Shown: positions 1 through 7,416 of the stretch, in pieces
Layout: each line of letters begins with the position of its first letter
Numbering within the stretch: the first letter of the stretch is position 1
Origin: Nocardioides alpinus
GTDB lineage: Bacteria > Actinomycetota > Actinomycetes > Propionibacteriales > Nocardioidaceae
Direction of reading: 5' to 3'
Assembly (NCBI RefSeq): GCF_900112035.1
Contig: NZ_FOKC01000002.1
Span: 186,001 to 250,000 of the forward strand
DNA length: 64,000 nucleotides
Program-made: the position numbers and the translations under genes
Notes under the pieces: model-generated
Told to the model about the DNA's origin: nothing
Database searches by the model: none
Seen by the model: the letters and a program-made list of their open reading frames with translations, nothing else

Positions 1-1102
1 TCTCGCCGAGCGAGAAGAGCATCTGGACCAGTGCGGCTGCGTCGACGTTGATCTTCTCGGCGAAGTCGGTCAGCGAGGCGCCACGCGGGAGACGTACGGT
101 CTCGCCGTTGCCCTTGCGGACCCGCACGCCACCGATCGTCGGGGCCTCCATGGCCTCGAACTCCATACGACGCGCACGCTTGGACTTGCGTCCTCGACGC
201 GACGGGCCGCCAGCGCGCCCGAAGGCACCCTGGGTCTGGCCACGCTGGCCGGGGCGCTGGCCGGGACGGCCGCTGGCGTTGGGGCCGAAGCCACCGGGAC
301 GACCGGTCGTTCCGCCGGCAGCACCGCCGGGTGCGCCGCCGGGACGACCCGGGGCGCCACCGCGGGATGGGGCACCGGGACGACCGGGACCGCCGCCGGG
401 GCCGCCACCGGGACCGCCACGGGCGGGCCGGGCACCGGGACCGTTGCCGAAGGCAGCCGGGGACTTGGGCATCATCGCCGGGTTGGGGCGCGGCATGCCG
501 GGGCGTGCGTCGCCGCCACCGCCGGCCGGCGGGCGCGGCGGGCGCGTGTCGTCGCTGGGCGTGCGGGGCGCCGGGCGCGAGCCCATGCCCTGGCTCGGCG
601 CGAACGGGTTGTTGCCGGGGCGCGGGGCTCCGGGACGACCCACCGGGCGCGGTGCCGGGGACGGGCTCTTGGCGGCCGGCGCAGCCGGTGCCTCGGGCTC
701 GGCCGGCGGGGCCTCGGGCTCGGCCACGGGGGCCTTGGGGCCGGGCTTGGGGCCGGGGCGTGCAGCCGGTGCGGCCTCCTTGACAGGAGCGGCCGGGGCA
801 GGAGCCTCGGTCGGCGTCTCGGCGGGCGCCTCGGTCGCCGCAGGTGCGGCGGCAGGCTTGGGACCGGGCTTCGGGGCGGCCTTCTTGGCCGGCGCCTCTG
901 CCGCGGTGTCGGCGGCGGGAGCGGAGGCCGCAACGGCCTTCAGCTCATCGCCGTACTGCTTCTTGAAGCGCATCTCGACGGGGGGCTCGACAGTCGACGA
1001 AGCCGACTTGACGAACTCACCCATCTCCTTGAGCTTCTCGAGAACGAACTTGCTCTCGACTCCGAACTCCTTGGCGAGTTCGTGGACTCGGGTCTTTGCC
1101 AC
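1..1102 (-). CDS. infB: Translation initiation factor IF-2, N-terminal part (runs off left edge)
   Basis: IF-2 is the GTPase that places initiator tRNA on the 30S subunit and promotes subunit joining. About 367 residues are visible; the G domain lies outside the window. The first IF2_N helical domain (residues 1-50, with [15 protein letters not shown]) is followed by a long Ala/Pro/Gly/Arg-rich linker. The second IF2_N domain begins near residue 325 ([17 protein letters not shown]) at the edge. Such long, low-complexity linkers are usual in actinobacterial IF-2. The start is GTG, with AGAAGGAG ending 12 nt upstream. It is the last visible gene of rimP-nusA-ylxR-infB. Identification is secure; the 3' end is missing. 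Confidence 0.95.
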   Translation of the reverse strand, partial: MAKTRVHELAKEFGVESKFVLEKLKEMGEFVKSASSTVEPPVEMRFKKQYGDELKAVAASAPAADTAAEAPAKKAAPKPGPKPAAAPAATEAPAETPTEAPAPAAPVKEAAPAARPGPKPGPKAPVAEPEAPPAEPEAPAAPAAKSPSPAPRPVGRPGAPRPGNNPFAPSQGMGSRPAPRTPSDDTRPPRPPAGGGGDARPGMPRPNPAMMPKSPAAFGNGPGARPARGGPGGGPGGGPGRPGAPSRGGAPGRPGGAPGGAAGGTTGRPGGFGPNASGRPGQRPGQRGQTQGAFGRAGGPSRRGRKSKRARRMEFEAMEAPTIGGVRVRKGNGETVRLPRGASLTDFAEKINVDAAALVQMLFSLGE

Positions 1103-1114
1103 GGTGGGTTACTA

Positions 1115-1155
1115 CTCCTTCTGGTCCGTGACCCCAGAAGGAGAAAACGGACCAG
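1115..1155 (-). promoter_or_regulatory. Candidate alternative-hairpin leader controlling infB translation
   Basis: In the infB leader transcript, CTCCTTCTGG (1143-1134) is perfectly complementary to CCAGAAGGAG (1124-1115), which contains the ribosome binding site. A second helix, CTGGTCCGT (1155-1147) with ACGGACCAG (1129-1121), uses part of the same bases, so the two helices exclude each other. One masks the Shine-Dalgarno and the other leaves AAGGAG free. The complementarity is seen directly; a regulatory role is inference. Confidence 0.5.
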
Positions 1156-1197
1156 CTAGTGGGTGTGCACACTCATTACGAGTTACTCATCGAGTGC

Positions 1198-1563
1198 TCA
1201 TGAGCTGTGTGCTCCAGTTTCTGGTCGGTGGTGCTGTGATTCGGACTGGTCGTGCGGGTGGTGCTGATCCTGGTGCAGTGCGGCGAGATGGTCCTCCACC
1301 GGTGCGCCGGCGAGCGGGACACCCGAGCGGAGTGCCCGGGAGAATGCTCGGCGTCGCACTGCGAGCTGCCAGCACTCCTGCGTGGGGTGGAGGTGCGCCC
1401 CGCGGCCGGGTGCCCGGTGGTCCGGATCGGGCACCAGGGCTGGTCGGCCCTCGGCATCCGAGCCTGCGACCACGCGCAGCAGCTCGCTCACAGTGGCCCT
1501 GGCCCGGCAACCCACGCATGTCCGGACGGGTCCGGGCACAGGGTTGTCAGACGTGGTGGCCAC
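1198..1563 (-). CDS. ylxR: YlxR family RNA-binding protein (DUF448)
   Basis: A small basic protein of 121 residues encoded between nusA and infB, the classic YlxR position. The family signature is visible near the N-terminus (RTCVGCR) and further on (GRGAHLHP). The family is described as nucleic-acid binding and nucleoid-associated, with a reported link to RNase P in some bacteria. The His/Gln/Pro-rich last 25 residues look poorly conserved. It starts with GTG, 53 nt after nusA. A hexamer TAGAGT lies 8 nt upstream of the start, so an internal leaderless transcript is possible but not convincing. Confidence 0.9.
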   Translation of the reverse strand: MATTSDNPVPGPVRTCVGCRARATVSELLRVVAGSDAEGRPALVPDPDHRAPGRGAHLHPTQECWQLAVRRRAFSRALRSGVPLAGAPVEDHLAALHQDQHHPHDQSESQHHRPETGAHSS

Positions 1564-1616
1564 TGCTCATCACTCTACTGCGTCGGGCCAGTGCTTTACG
1601 AACTGGCAGCCCCGCC

Positions 1617-2597
1617 TCAGTCCACCGGGGCGGGCGCCTCGTCCGAGCGGATGTCGATCCGCCAGCCGGTGAGCCGCGCGGCGAGTCGCGCGTTCTGCCC
1701 CTCCTTGCCGATGGCGAGGGAGAGCTGGAAGTCAGGGACGACGACGCGGCACGAGCGCGCGGCCAGGTCGACGATCTCCACCGCGGTGACGCGGGCCGGC
1801 GACAGGGCGTGGGCGACGAGCTCGGCCGGGTCCTCGGCCCAGTCGACGATGTCGATCTTCTCGCCGTGCAGCTCGCTCATCACGTTGCGCACCCGCTGGC
1901 CCATCGGCCCGATGCAGGCGCCCTTGGCGTTGACCCCCGCGACCTTGGTGTGGACCGCGATCTTGGTGCGGTGGCCGGCCTCGCGGGCGATCCCGGCGAT
2001 CTCGACGGTGCCGTCGGCGATCTCGGGCACCTCGAGGGCGAAGAGCTTCTTGACCAGGGTCGGGTGCGAGCGCGACAGCGTGATCTGGGGTCCGCGCATG
2101 CCCTTGCGCACCGAGGTGACCAGGCACTTGATCCGCTCGCCGTGGACGTACTGCTCCCCCGGCACCCGCTCGCTCACCGGCAGGATGGCCTCGAGCTTGC
2201 CGAGGTCGACCATCACGTCGTCGGGGTTGCGGCCCTGCTGGATGACGCCGGAGATGATGTCGCCCTCCTTGCCGGCGAACTCCCCGAACCTGATCTCGTC
2301 CTCGGCGTCGCGCAGCCGCTGCAGCATGACCTGCTTGGCGGTGGTGGCCGCGATCCGGCCGAAGCCGGCGGGGGTGTCGTCGTACTCCGGACCGGCGGTG
2401 CCGTCCTCGTCGAGCTCACGCGCCCAGACCGTCACGTGCCCGCTCTTGCGGTCGAGCTCGACGCGCGCGGGGTGCTGCGACTCGGTGGCGCGCTGGTAGG
2501 CGGTGAGGAGGGCCTGCTCGATGGCCTCGCAGAGCACCTCGAAGGAGATCTCCTTCTCGCGCTCCAGCATCCGCAGGATGCTCAGGTCGATGTCCAT
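1617..2597 (-). CDS. nusA: Transcription termination/antitermination factor NusA
   Basis: NusA binds RNA polymerase and nascent RNA and modulates pausing, termination and antitermination. At 326 residues it has the short actinobacterial architecture: an N-terminal RNAP-binding domain (1-125), an S1 domain (about 130-200, with [10 protein letters not shown] and [10 protein letters not shown]), and two KH domains (about 205-315, with [11 protein letters not shown] and [13 protein letters not shown]). It lacks the C-terminal acidic repeats of E. coli NusA. Its ATG overlaps the rimP stop by one base (TGATG), which indicates translational coupling. Confidence 0.97.
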   Translation of the reverse strand: MDIDLSILRMLEREKEISFEVLCEAIEQALLTAYQRATESQHPARVELDRKSGHVTVWARELDEDGTAGPEYDDTPAGFGRIAATTAKQVMLQRLRDAEDEIRFGEFAGKEGDIISGVIQQGRNPDDVMVDLGKLEAILPVSERVPGEQYVHGERIKCLVTSVRKGMRGPQITLSRSHPTLVKKLFALEVPEIADGTVEIAGIAREAGHRTKIAVHTKVAGVNAKGACIGPMGQRVRNVMSELHGEKIDIVDWAEDPAELVAHALSPARVTAVEIVDLAARSCRVVVPDFQLSLAIGKEGQNARLAARLTGWRIDIRSDEAPAPVD

Positions 2598-3085
2598 CAG
2601 TCGTCCTTCTTCTCGCTCTTGCGGTTGAACTCGATCTGCACGAGCGCCTTGGCGATGTCGGCATAGGCGATCTGCTGCTGCTCGCCGTCCACGTCCAGCG
2701 TGACGGCGGTGTCGTCCGAGGTGGTGATGCGTCCGGTCACGTCGGTGCCGTCGACGGTGGTGACCTTGACCAGCCGGTCGGCGTTGCGGCGCCAGTGGCG
2801 CGGCAGGGTCAGGGGGCGGTCGACGCCTCGGGAGGTGACCTCGAGCGTGTAGGGCATCTCGCCCATCACGTCGGACTCGTCAAGCACACGGGAGACCTCA
2901 CGCGTCGCGTCGGCGACGTCGTCGAGCGTGACACCGCCGTCCTTGTCGACGGCCACGCGGAGGACCCGGCGCTTGCCGGCCGGGGTCAGCTCCACGGCCT
3001 CGACGTCGAGCTCCATCACCTTCAAGGGGTCGATCAGCTCCGCTTCGATGCGGTCCCGGGTGGCGTCCTGGTGGGGGGTGCTCAT
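2597..3085 (-). CDS. rimP: Ribosome maturation factor RimP
   Basis: RimP assists assembly of the 30S subunit. The 162 residues show the two-domain RimP fold: an N-terminal domain containing [17 protein letters not shown] and [18 protein letters not shown], and a C-terminal SH3-like domain after [14 protein letters not shown]. The last residues are basic and acidic (RKSEKKDD). A strong site AGAAGGAGG precedes the ATG. It is the first gene of the nusA/infB operon and is transcribed divergently from a lipoprotein gene. Confidence 0.95.
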   Translation of the reverse strand: MSTPHQDATRDRIEAELIDPLKVMELDVEAVELTPAGKRRVLRVAVDKDGGVTLDDVADATREVSRVLDESDVMGEMPYTLEVTSRGVDRPLTLPRHWRRNADRLVKVTTVDGTDVTGRITTSDDTAVTLDVDGEQQQIAYADIAKALVQIEFNRKSEKKDD

Positions 3086-3120
3086 CGGTGGCGACCTCCT
3101 TCTGAAGTTGTTGTGGGCTC

Positions 3121-3126
3121 ACGATA
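3121..3126 (-). promoter_or_regulatory. Candidate -10 element of the rimP-nusA-infB operon
   Basis: TATCGT on the minus strand lies 35 nt upstream of the rimP ATG, with GACCGA 17 nt further upstream as a weak -35. This would give a short leader containing the strong ribosome binding site. Confidence 0.35.
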
Positions 3127-3187
3127 GCGGCCCGTCGCGCAGGTCGGTCATCCACCGCCGACTGGTCCGGTCCGGCACCGGGTGACC

Positions 3188-3193
3188 TAGGGT
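3188..3193 (+). promoter_or_regulatory. -10 element TAGGGT for a leaderless lipoprotein mRNA
   Basis: TAGGGT lies 6 nt before the GTG at 3200 and there is no ribosome binding site. Transcription would start at or next to the start codon. Confidence 0.5.
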
Positions 3194-3199
3194 TCGCAC

Positions 3200-3700
3200 G
3201 TGCCCGGCCGCCCGCTCTCCCGTCGTACGACGCTGGGCGCGGCACTCGCAGCGCCTGCGGTGCTGGCCGGCTGCGACATCGATCCGCCCCTCGACGAGAG
3301 CAGGTCCTCGTCGGCGACGCCGCCTCCCCCGGAGGACTCCGAGCTGGTCGCCGCGGTCGTGGCCGCCCTCGCACGGGCCCAGGCGGTCCTTGCTGCGGCC
3401 ACGGGTGCGGTGCCGAGCCTCGACGCCCGGCTCGCACCGGTCGCGGCCGCCCACGTGGAGCACCTCGACGTCCTGGCCGGCGCCGTCCCGGAGGCCGAGC
3501 TCCCCACCCCGGCGCCCGCCTCCGTGCCTGCTCGCCCCCGGGATGCGCTCACAGCCGTACGACGCTCCGAGCAGCGCCTGCTGCGCGAGGTGCGCGCCGG
3601 CTCCCTCACCGCCGCCAGCGGTGACCTCGCGCGCGTGCTGGCCAGCATCGCCGCCTCCACGTCGCAGCACAGCGCGGCCCTGGCGGAGGTCACCCCGTGA
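3200..3700 (+). CDS. Putative lipoprotein of a DUF4439-associated pair
   Basis: A 166-residue protein with a Tat-like N-terminus (LSRRTTLGAALAAPAV) and a lipobox LAGC whose Cys25 would be lipidated, so it should be anchored outside the membrane. A Ser/Pro linker follows, then an Ala-rich helical region (about 45-166) with several His and Glu residues (AHVEHLDVLAG, SEQRLLREVRAG, ASTSQHSAALAEV). The helices resemble the ferritin-like arrangement of its partner. Its stop overlaps the next start by GTGA, so the two proteins are probably made together. I do not know its function; a metal-binding helical bundle is a guess. Confidence 0.8.
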   Translation: MPGRPLSRRTTLGAALAAPAVLAGCDIDPPLDESRSSSATPPPPEDSELVAAVVAALARAQAVLAAATGAVPSLDARLAPVAAAHVEHLDVLAGAVPEAELPTPAPASVPARPRDALTAVRRSEQRLLREVRAGSLTAASGDLARVLASIAASTSQHSAALAEVTP

Positions 3701-4125
3701 CCACCCTCGACGCCCTCCAGACGACTCTCGCCGGCGAGCACGCCGCGCTCTGGACCTACGGCGTGCTCGGGGGACGTACGTCCCAGTCGGCGACGCCGGA
3801 CCTCTTCGACGCACTCACCGCCGCCCACCGCCGACACCGCTCACGCCGTGACCAGCTGCGGAGCCTCGTGGAGGATGCCGGTGGCGAGCCGGTCGCCGCG
3901 GCGGCGACGTACGAGCTGGACGGGCCCCTGCTGCGCAGCACCGCGGTGCAGGCTGCCGCCCTCGCGATCGAGGTGGCGGGCGTCGAGACGTTGATCGCTC
4001 TGGTCGCCCAGTCGTCGGGGGCCGTGCGCGAGTGGGCGCTGACCGAGGCGACGTGGTCGGGGACCTGGCAGCTCGAGCTGGGCGGCGCCCCGCAGACGTG
4101 GCCGGGCGCGCCCGAGCTGGACTGA
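3697..4125 (+). CDS. DUF4439 ferritin-like domain protein
   Basis: A 142-residue, mostly helical cytosolic protein resembling the DUF4439 ferritin-like family found in actinobacteria. Candidate ligands sit in the first two helices (LAGEHAALWTYGVLGG, HRRHRSRRDQLRSLVED) and in VAGVETLIALVAQ. Whether a full dimetal site exists cannot be judged by eye. It overlaps the lipoprotein gene by 4 bp (GTGA). The two may have arisen by duplication, one exported and one cytosolic, which is inference. Confidence 0.75.
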   Translation: MTTLDALQTTLAGEHAALWTYGVLGGRTSQSATPDLFDALTAAHRRHRSRRDQLRSLVEDAGGEPVAAAATYELDGPLLRSTAVQAAALAIEVAGVETLIALVAQSSGAVREWALTEATWSGTWQLELGGAPQTWPGAPELD

Positions 4126-4166
4126 CCTCCACCGCGACCCCGGAAACAGGGAAGCGGCCCGCGGCC

Positions 4167-4443
4167 TCAGCTCTTGGGAAAGTCCCGAGATCTCTCCCAA
4201 AAGCCGAGGACGCGGACCGCATCTGTGGGGTTGGTCAGCATCACCCTGTGCAGCTCCTCCTGTGGGGGAGGTGGAGCCGCATGCACAATCATGCATTCGA
4301 TCCGACCGCTGCGGAACCACAACGCCGTTGCATGTTCGTGCAACGCACAAAGATGCAGAGCCACCCCTTCGAGGGCCTCGGAGGCGTACGGCGTCGGCGA
4401 GCGAGGTGACGGGCGCGTCCCCTGTCGCGGACGGGGACACCAT
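4167..4443 (-). pseudogene. Possible frameshifted small gene
   Basis: An ATG at 4443 opens a frame reading MVSPSATGDAPVTSLADAVR. Near 4380-4390 a one-base shift gives ASEALEGVALHLCALHEHA and continues without stops to LGFWERSRDFPKS at 4167. The joined product would be about 91 residues. The second part has natural-looking composition but low third-position GC, unlike neighbouring genes, suggesting foreign or decaying DNA. No ribosome binding site is clear. It may also be chance. I do not recognise the protein. Confidence 0.3.
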
Positions 4444-4519
4444 GAAGGCAGTTCGAGCTACGACCAGACCTCGCCTCGCTCAGCGGACCGCCATCGGGGG
4501 GCGAACTGCCTTCATGGTG
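4438..4519 (-). terminator. 18-bp perfect inverted repeat directly after proS
   Basis: The arms 4438-4455 and 4502-4519 are perfect complements (core CATGAAGGCAGTTCG) with a 46-nt loop. The nearer arm ends 8 nt after the proS stop codon. It could end proS transcription or stabilise its 3' end. There is no T-tract, and the large loop is unusual for an intrinsic terminator. Confidence 0.5.
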
Positions 4520-4527
4520 CTCGCAGG

Positions 4528-6306
4528 TCAGCCGCGGATCAGCGCCGCGACGTGCTCGGCCGCCGTGCCGACCGGGACCTCGACGCGCTCGTCGGTGCGG
4601 CGGTCGCGGACCTCCACGGTGCCGTCGGCCAGACCGCGGCCGACCGTGATGATCGTCGGCACGCCGATGAGCTCGGCGTCCTTGAACTTCACTCCGGGAC
4701 TGATCTTGCCGGTCCGGTCGTCGAGCAGGACGTCGAGGCCGCGCGCGGCGAGGTCGGTGGCGAGCGACGCGGCGGCGGTGTGGACCTCGCCCTCCTTGCC
4801 TGCGGCGACGACGTGGACGTCGGCGGGCGCGACGTTGCGCGGCCAGCAGAGACCGATCTCGTCGAGCGTGCCCTCGGCGATGGCGGCCACGGCGCGCGAG
4901 GGGCCGATGCCGTAGGAGCCCATCGTGACCGTGACGAGCTTGCCGTTCTCGTCGAGCACCTTGAGCCCGAGCGCCTCGGCGTAGGAGCGACCGAGCTGGA
5001 AGATGTGGCCCATCTCGATGCCGCGGGCGGACTCGAGGGTGCCCTCGAGGCAGTGGGGGCAGGCGTCGCCGTCGCGGACGTCGGCGGCCTCGATGGTGCC
5101 GTCGGGGGTGAAGTCGCGACCGACCACCATGTCGATCACGTGCGACCCGGGGACGTTGGCGCCGGTGACCCAGCGGGTGCCCTCGACGACGCGGGGGTCC
5201 ACGAGGAAGCGGATGCCGGACTTCGATGCCTCGCCGAGCGCCTCCGGGCCGATGTAGCCCTTCACCAGCGCGGGGTGCTTGGCCATCTCGGCCTCGTCCA
5301 TCGCCTCGACCTCGATGGGCTCGAGCTGGCCCTCGAGGCGCTTCTGGTCGACCTCACGGTCGCCGGGTACGCCGATGGCGAGCGGCTCACGGGTGCCGTC
5401 GGGGTGCTTGAGCACCACGAGCACGTTCTTGAGGGTGTCGCCGGCCGCCCAGGGGCGGTCGTCGCGCGGGAAGGCCGCGTTGAGGTGGGCCACGAGCGAG
5501 TCGATGGTGGGCGTGTCCGGGGTCTCCTCGGCGTGTGCCGCGGGAGCCTTGTCGTACGGGATCGCCTCGGGTGCGCGGACGGCGACGGCCTCGACGTTGG
5601 CGGCGTAGTCGCAGTGGGTGCAGCGCACGTAGGTGTCCTCGCCGACCTCGGCCTTGGCGAGGAACTCCTCGCTGGCCGAGCCGCCCATCGCGCCGGACGT
5701 GGCCTTGACGATGACGTAGTCGAAGCCGAGCCGGTCGAAGATCCGGATGTAGGCGTCGCGGTGCAGCTGGTAGGACTTCTCGAGGCCCGCGTCGTCGATG
5801 TCGAAGGAGTAGGAGTCCTTCATCACGAACTCACGCCCCCGCAGCAGCCCGGCGCGCGGACGCGACTCGTCGCGGTACTTGTTCTGGATCTGGTAGATCG
5901 AGAGCGGCAGGTCCTTGTAGGACGAGTAGAGGTCCTTCACCACGAGGGTGAACATCTCCTCGTGCGTGGGACCGAGCAGGTAGTCGGCACCCTTGCGGTC
6001 CTTGAGGCGGAAGATGTTGGGGCCGTAGTCCGTCCAGCGCCCGGTCGCCTCGTAGGGCTCGCGGGGCAGGATGGCGGGGAACGACAGCTCCTGGGCACCC
6101 ATGTCGTCCATCTCCTCGCGGATGATGGCCTCGATCTTGCGCAGCACCCGCAGACCCAGCGGCAGCCAGGTGTAGACGCCCGGCGCGGCGCGGCGGATGT
6201 AGCCGGCGCGGACCAGCAAGCGGTGGCTCGGGACCTCGGCGTCGTTGGGGTCGTCACGCAGCGTGCGCACGAACAGGGACGACATGCGGAGGAGGCGGCC
6301 AGTCAT
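4528..6306 (-). CDS. proS: Proline--tRNA ligase, bacterial type with editing domain
   Basis: A class II synthetase that charges tRNA-Pro. The 592 residues start [20 protein letters not shown] and show motif 1 near 50-80, motif 2 ([20 protein letters not shown], about 140-160) and the inserted editing domain (about 225-400, ending near YIGPEALG). Motif 3 is [16 protein letters not shown], and the anticodon-binding domain follows. Length fits the bacterial ProS family. I chose the ATG at 6306 because TATCCT lies 7 nt upstream, suggesting a leaderless mRNA; the ATG at 6285 is the alternative. Confidence 0.95.
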   Translation of the reverse strand: MTGRLLRMSSLFVRTLRDDPNDAEVPSHRLLVRAGYIRRAAPGVYTWLPLGLRVLRKIEAIIREEMDDMGAQELSFPAILPREPYEATGRWTDYGPNIFRLKDRKGADYLLGPTHEEMFTLVVKDLYSSYKDLPLSIYQIQNKYRDESRPRAGLLRGREFVMKDSYSFDIDDAGLEKSYQLHRDAYIRIFDRLGFDYVIVKATSGAMGGSASEEFLAKAEVGEDTYVRCTHCDYAANVEAVAVRAPEAIPYDKAPAAHAEETPDTPTIDSLVAHLNAAFPRDDRPWAAGDTLKNVLVVLKHPDGTREPLAIGVPGDREVDQKRLEGQLEPIEVEAMDEAEMAKHPALVKGYIGPEALGEASKSGIRFLVDPRVVEGTRWVTGANVPGSHVIDMVVGRDFTPDGTIEAADVRDGDACPHCLEGTLESARGIEMGHIFQLGRSYAEALGLKVLDENGKLVTVTMGSYGIGPSRAVAAIAEGTLDEIGLCWPRNVAPADVHVVAAGKEGEVHTAAASLATDLAARGLDVLLDDRTGKISPGVKFKDAELIGVPTIITVGRGLADGTVEVRDRRTDERVEVPVGTAAEHVAALIRG

Positions 6307-6313
6307 GGGCGCA

Positions 6314-6319
6314 AGGATA
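6314..6319 (-). promoter_or_regulatory. -10 element TATCCT for proS
   Basis: TATCCT on the minus strand ends 7 nt before the ATG at 6306, which has no ribosome binding site. A leaderless transcript is likely. Confidence 0.5.
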
Positions 6320-6435
6320 GGTGTGCGGCACGCGGCACGACGAACCCATTGATGCCCGGACGCAACCGACGCCGCCACCCCGACGTCTCCACCACGACAG
6401 GCACAGCACCGGCCACCACCTCGGGAGCACCCACC

Positions 6436-7410
6436 ATGCATCGTCCGACCTCCGTCGCGCTCCTCGCCACCCTCGCGGTCGGTGCCGCGCTCGCAGTCCC
6501 GGCGCAGGCAGCCGCGCCCACCGCCGATCTCCAACCGGACCGGCTGGCCCGCGGCGCGGACATCGCCGTCCCGCACATCGAGGACGGCGTCTTCGTCGAC
6601 GGTGAGCGGCGTCTTGAGCTCCCCGGCACCGAAGCCGAGACCGTCGGGGCCTCGCTCGGCGGATGGATGGTGGCGACGCACCGCACCAACGGGGTCGGTG
6701 AGACCCGCGGCCACCGGGTGGTGCACGTGACGCCGAGCGGGACCGTCCGTACGGTGCTGCGCGACATCGGGCCGACCACGGTCGTGGTCAGCGAGGACGG
6801 CAGTGCCCTCCTCGGCGTCTCGCAGACCGGGCGGTCGCGTGCGACGGTCAAGCAGTGGTCACCGGTCACCGGCACGCTCAGCACGTCGCGCTCGTTCCGC
6901 GGCTACCCCGAGGTCGTGGCGGCCGACGGCGTGAAGGTGCTGCTGCGCACCACGACGCGCACGTTCTTCTGGAAGTTCGCCAAGGACCGCGTACGTCGTC
7001 CGCTGACGACCCGGCTGACAGGTCTCGCGAGCATCGAGCACGACCTGCTGGCGACCTACACCCAGGACCCCTACCTCGGCGGCTGCACCCGTCTGGCGCG
7101 ACTGCGGCACCCGAAGGTCACGGTGTGGAAGTCCTGCACCGACCGAGTCGCCGCCATCTCCCCGGACGGGACGCAGATGCTGACCTTCGGCATCCTCACC
7201 GACGGGCTCGGCCCCGGCGAGATGCACCTGCGCGAGATCGACGGCACGAAGCTGGCGACGTACACGACCAGCTGGTTCAGCGGCTGGGAGTGGGAGTCGC
7301 CGACAGCGGTGCTGCTGGACGTCAACGGCCAGCGGGAGTCCGCCACGGTGCGCTGCACCCTGGCCGCCTGCGAGAACGCGACCGACCCGGTGAAGGTCGA
7401 AGCGCCCTGA
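6436..7410 (+). CDS. Secreted protein of unknown function, possibly beta-propeller-like
   Basis: This 324-residue protein has a signal peptide ([20 protein letters not shown], cleavage near AQAAA). The mature part is beta-rich, with repeated short strands and phrases typical of propeller-like repeats ([33 protein letters not shown]). Four cysteines (CTRLARL, SCTDR, RCTLAAC) may form disulfides. GGGAG 8 nt before the ATG is a good ribosome binding site. It converges on the CHAT gene with only 6 bp between them. I recognise no enzyme motif. Confidence 0.85.
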   Translation: MHRPTSVALLATLAVGAALAVPAQAAAPTADLQPDRLARGADIAVPHIEDGVFVDGERRLELPGTEAETVGASLGGWMVATHRTNGVGETRGHRVVHVTPSGTVRTVLRDIGPTTVVVSEDGSALLGVSQTGRSRATVKQWSPVTGTLSTSRSFRGYPEVVAADGVKVLLRTTTRTFFWKFAKDRVRRPLTTRLTGLASIEHDLLATYTQDPYLGGCTRLARLRHPKVTVWKSCTDRVAAISPDGTQMLTFGILTDGLGPGEMHLREIDGTKLATYTTSWFSGWEWESPTAVLLDVNGQRESATVRCTLAACENATDPVKVEAP

Positions 7411-7416
7411 CCTCGC

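Larger units (their letters stand above)
4126..4527. other. 402-bp gap between convergent genes
   Basis: This gap separates the DUF4439 gene from proS. It has visibly lower GC than its neighbours and contains small hairpins: TTGGGA/TCCCAA around 4176-4202 and CGTTGCA/TGCAACG around 4323-4342. It also holds a degenerate-looking reading frame and a long perfect inverted repeat, both listed separately. I see no RNA gene that I can name. Confidence 0.5.

Noticed and set aside
48..2666. Very long open frame on the plus strand antisense to infB, ylxR and nusA
   Set aside because: It is Pro/Arg/Gly low complexity and a by-product of high GC; the minus-strand proteins are clearly recognised.
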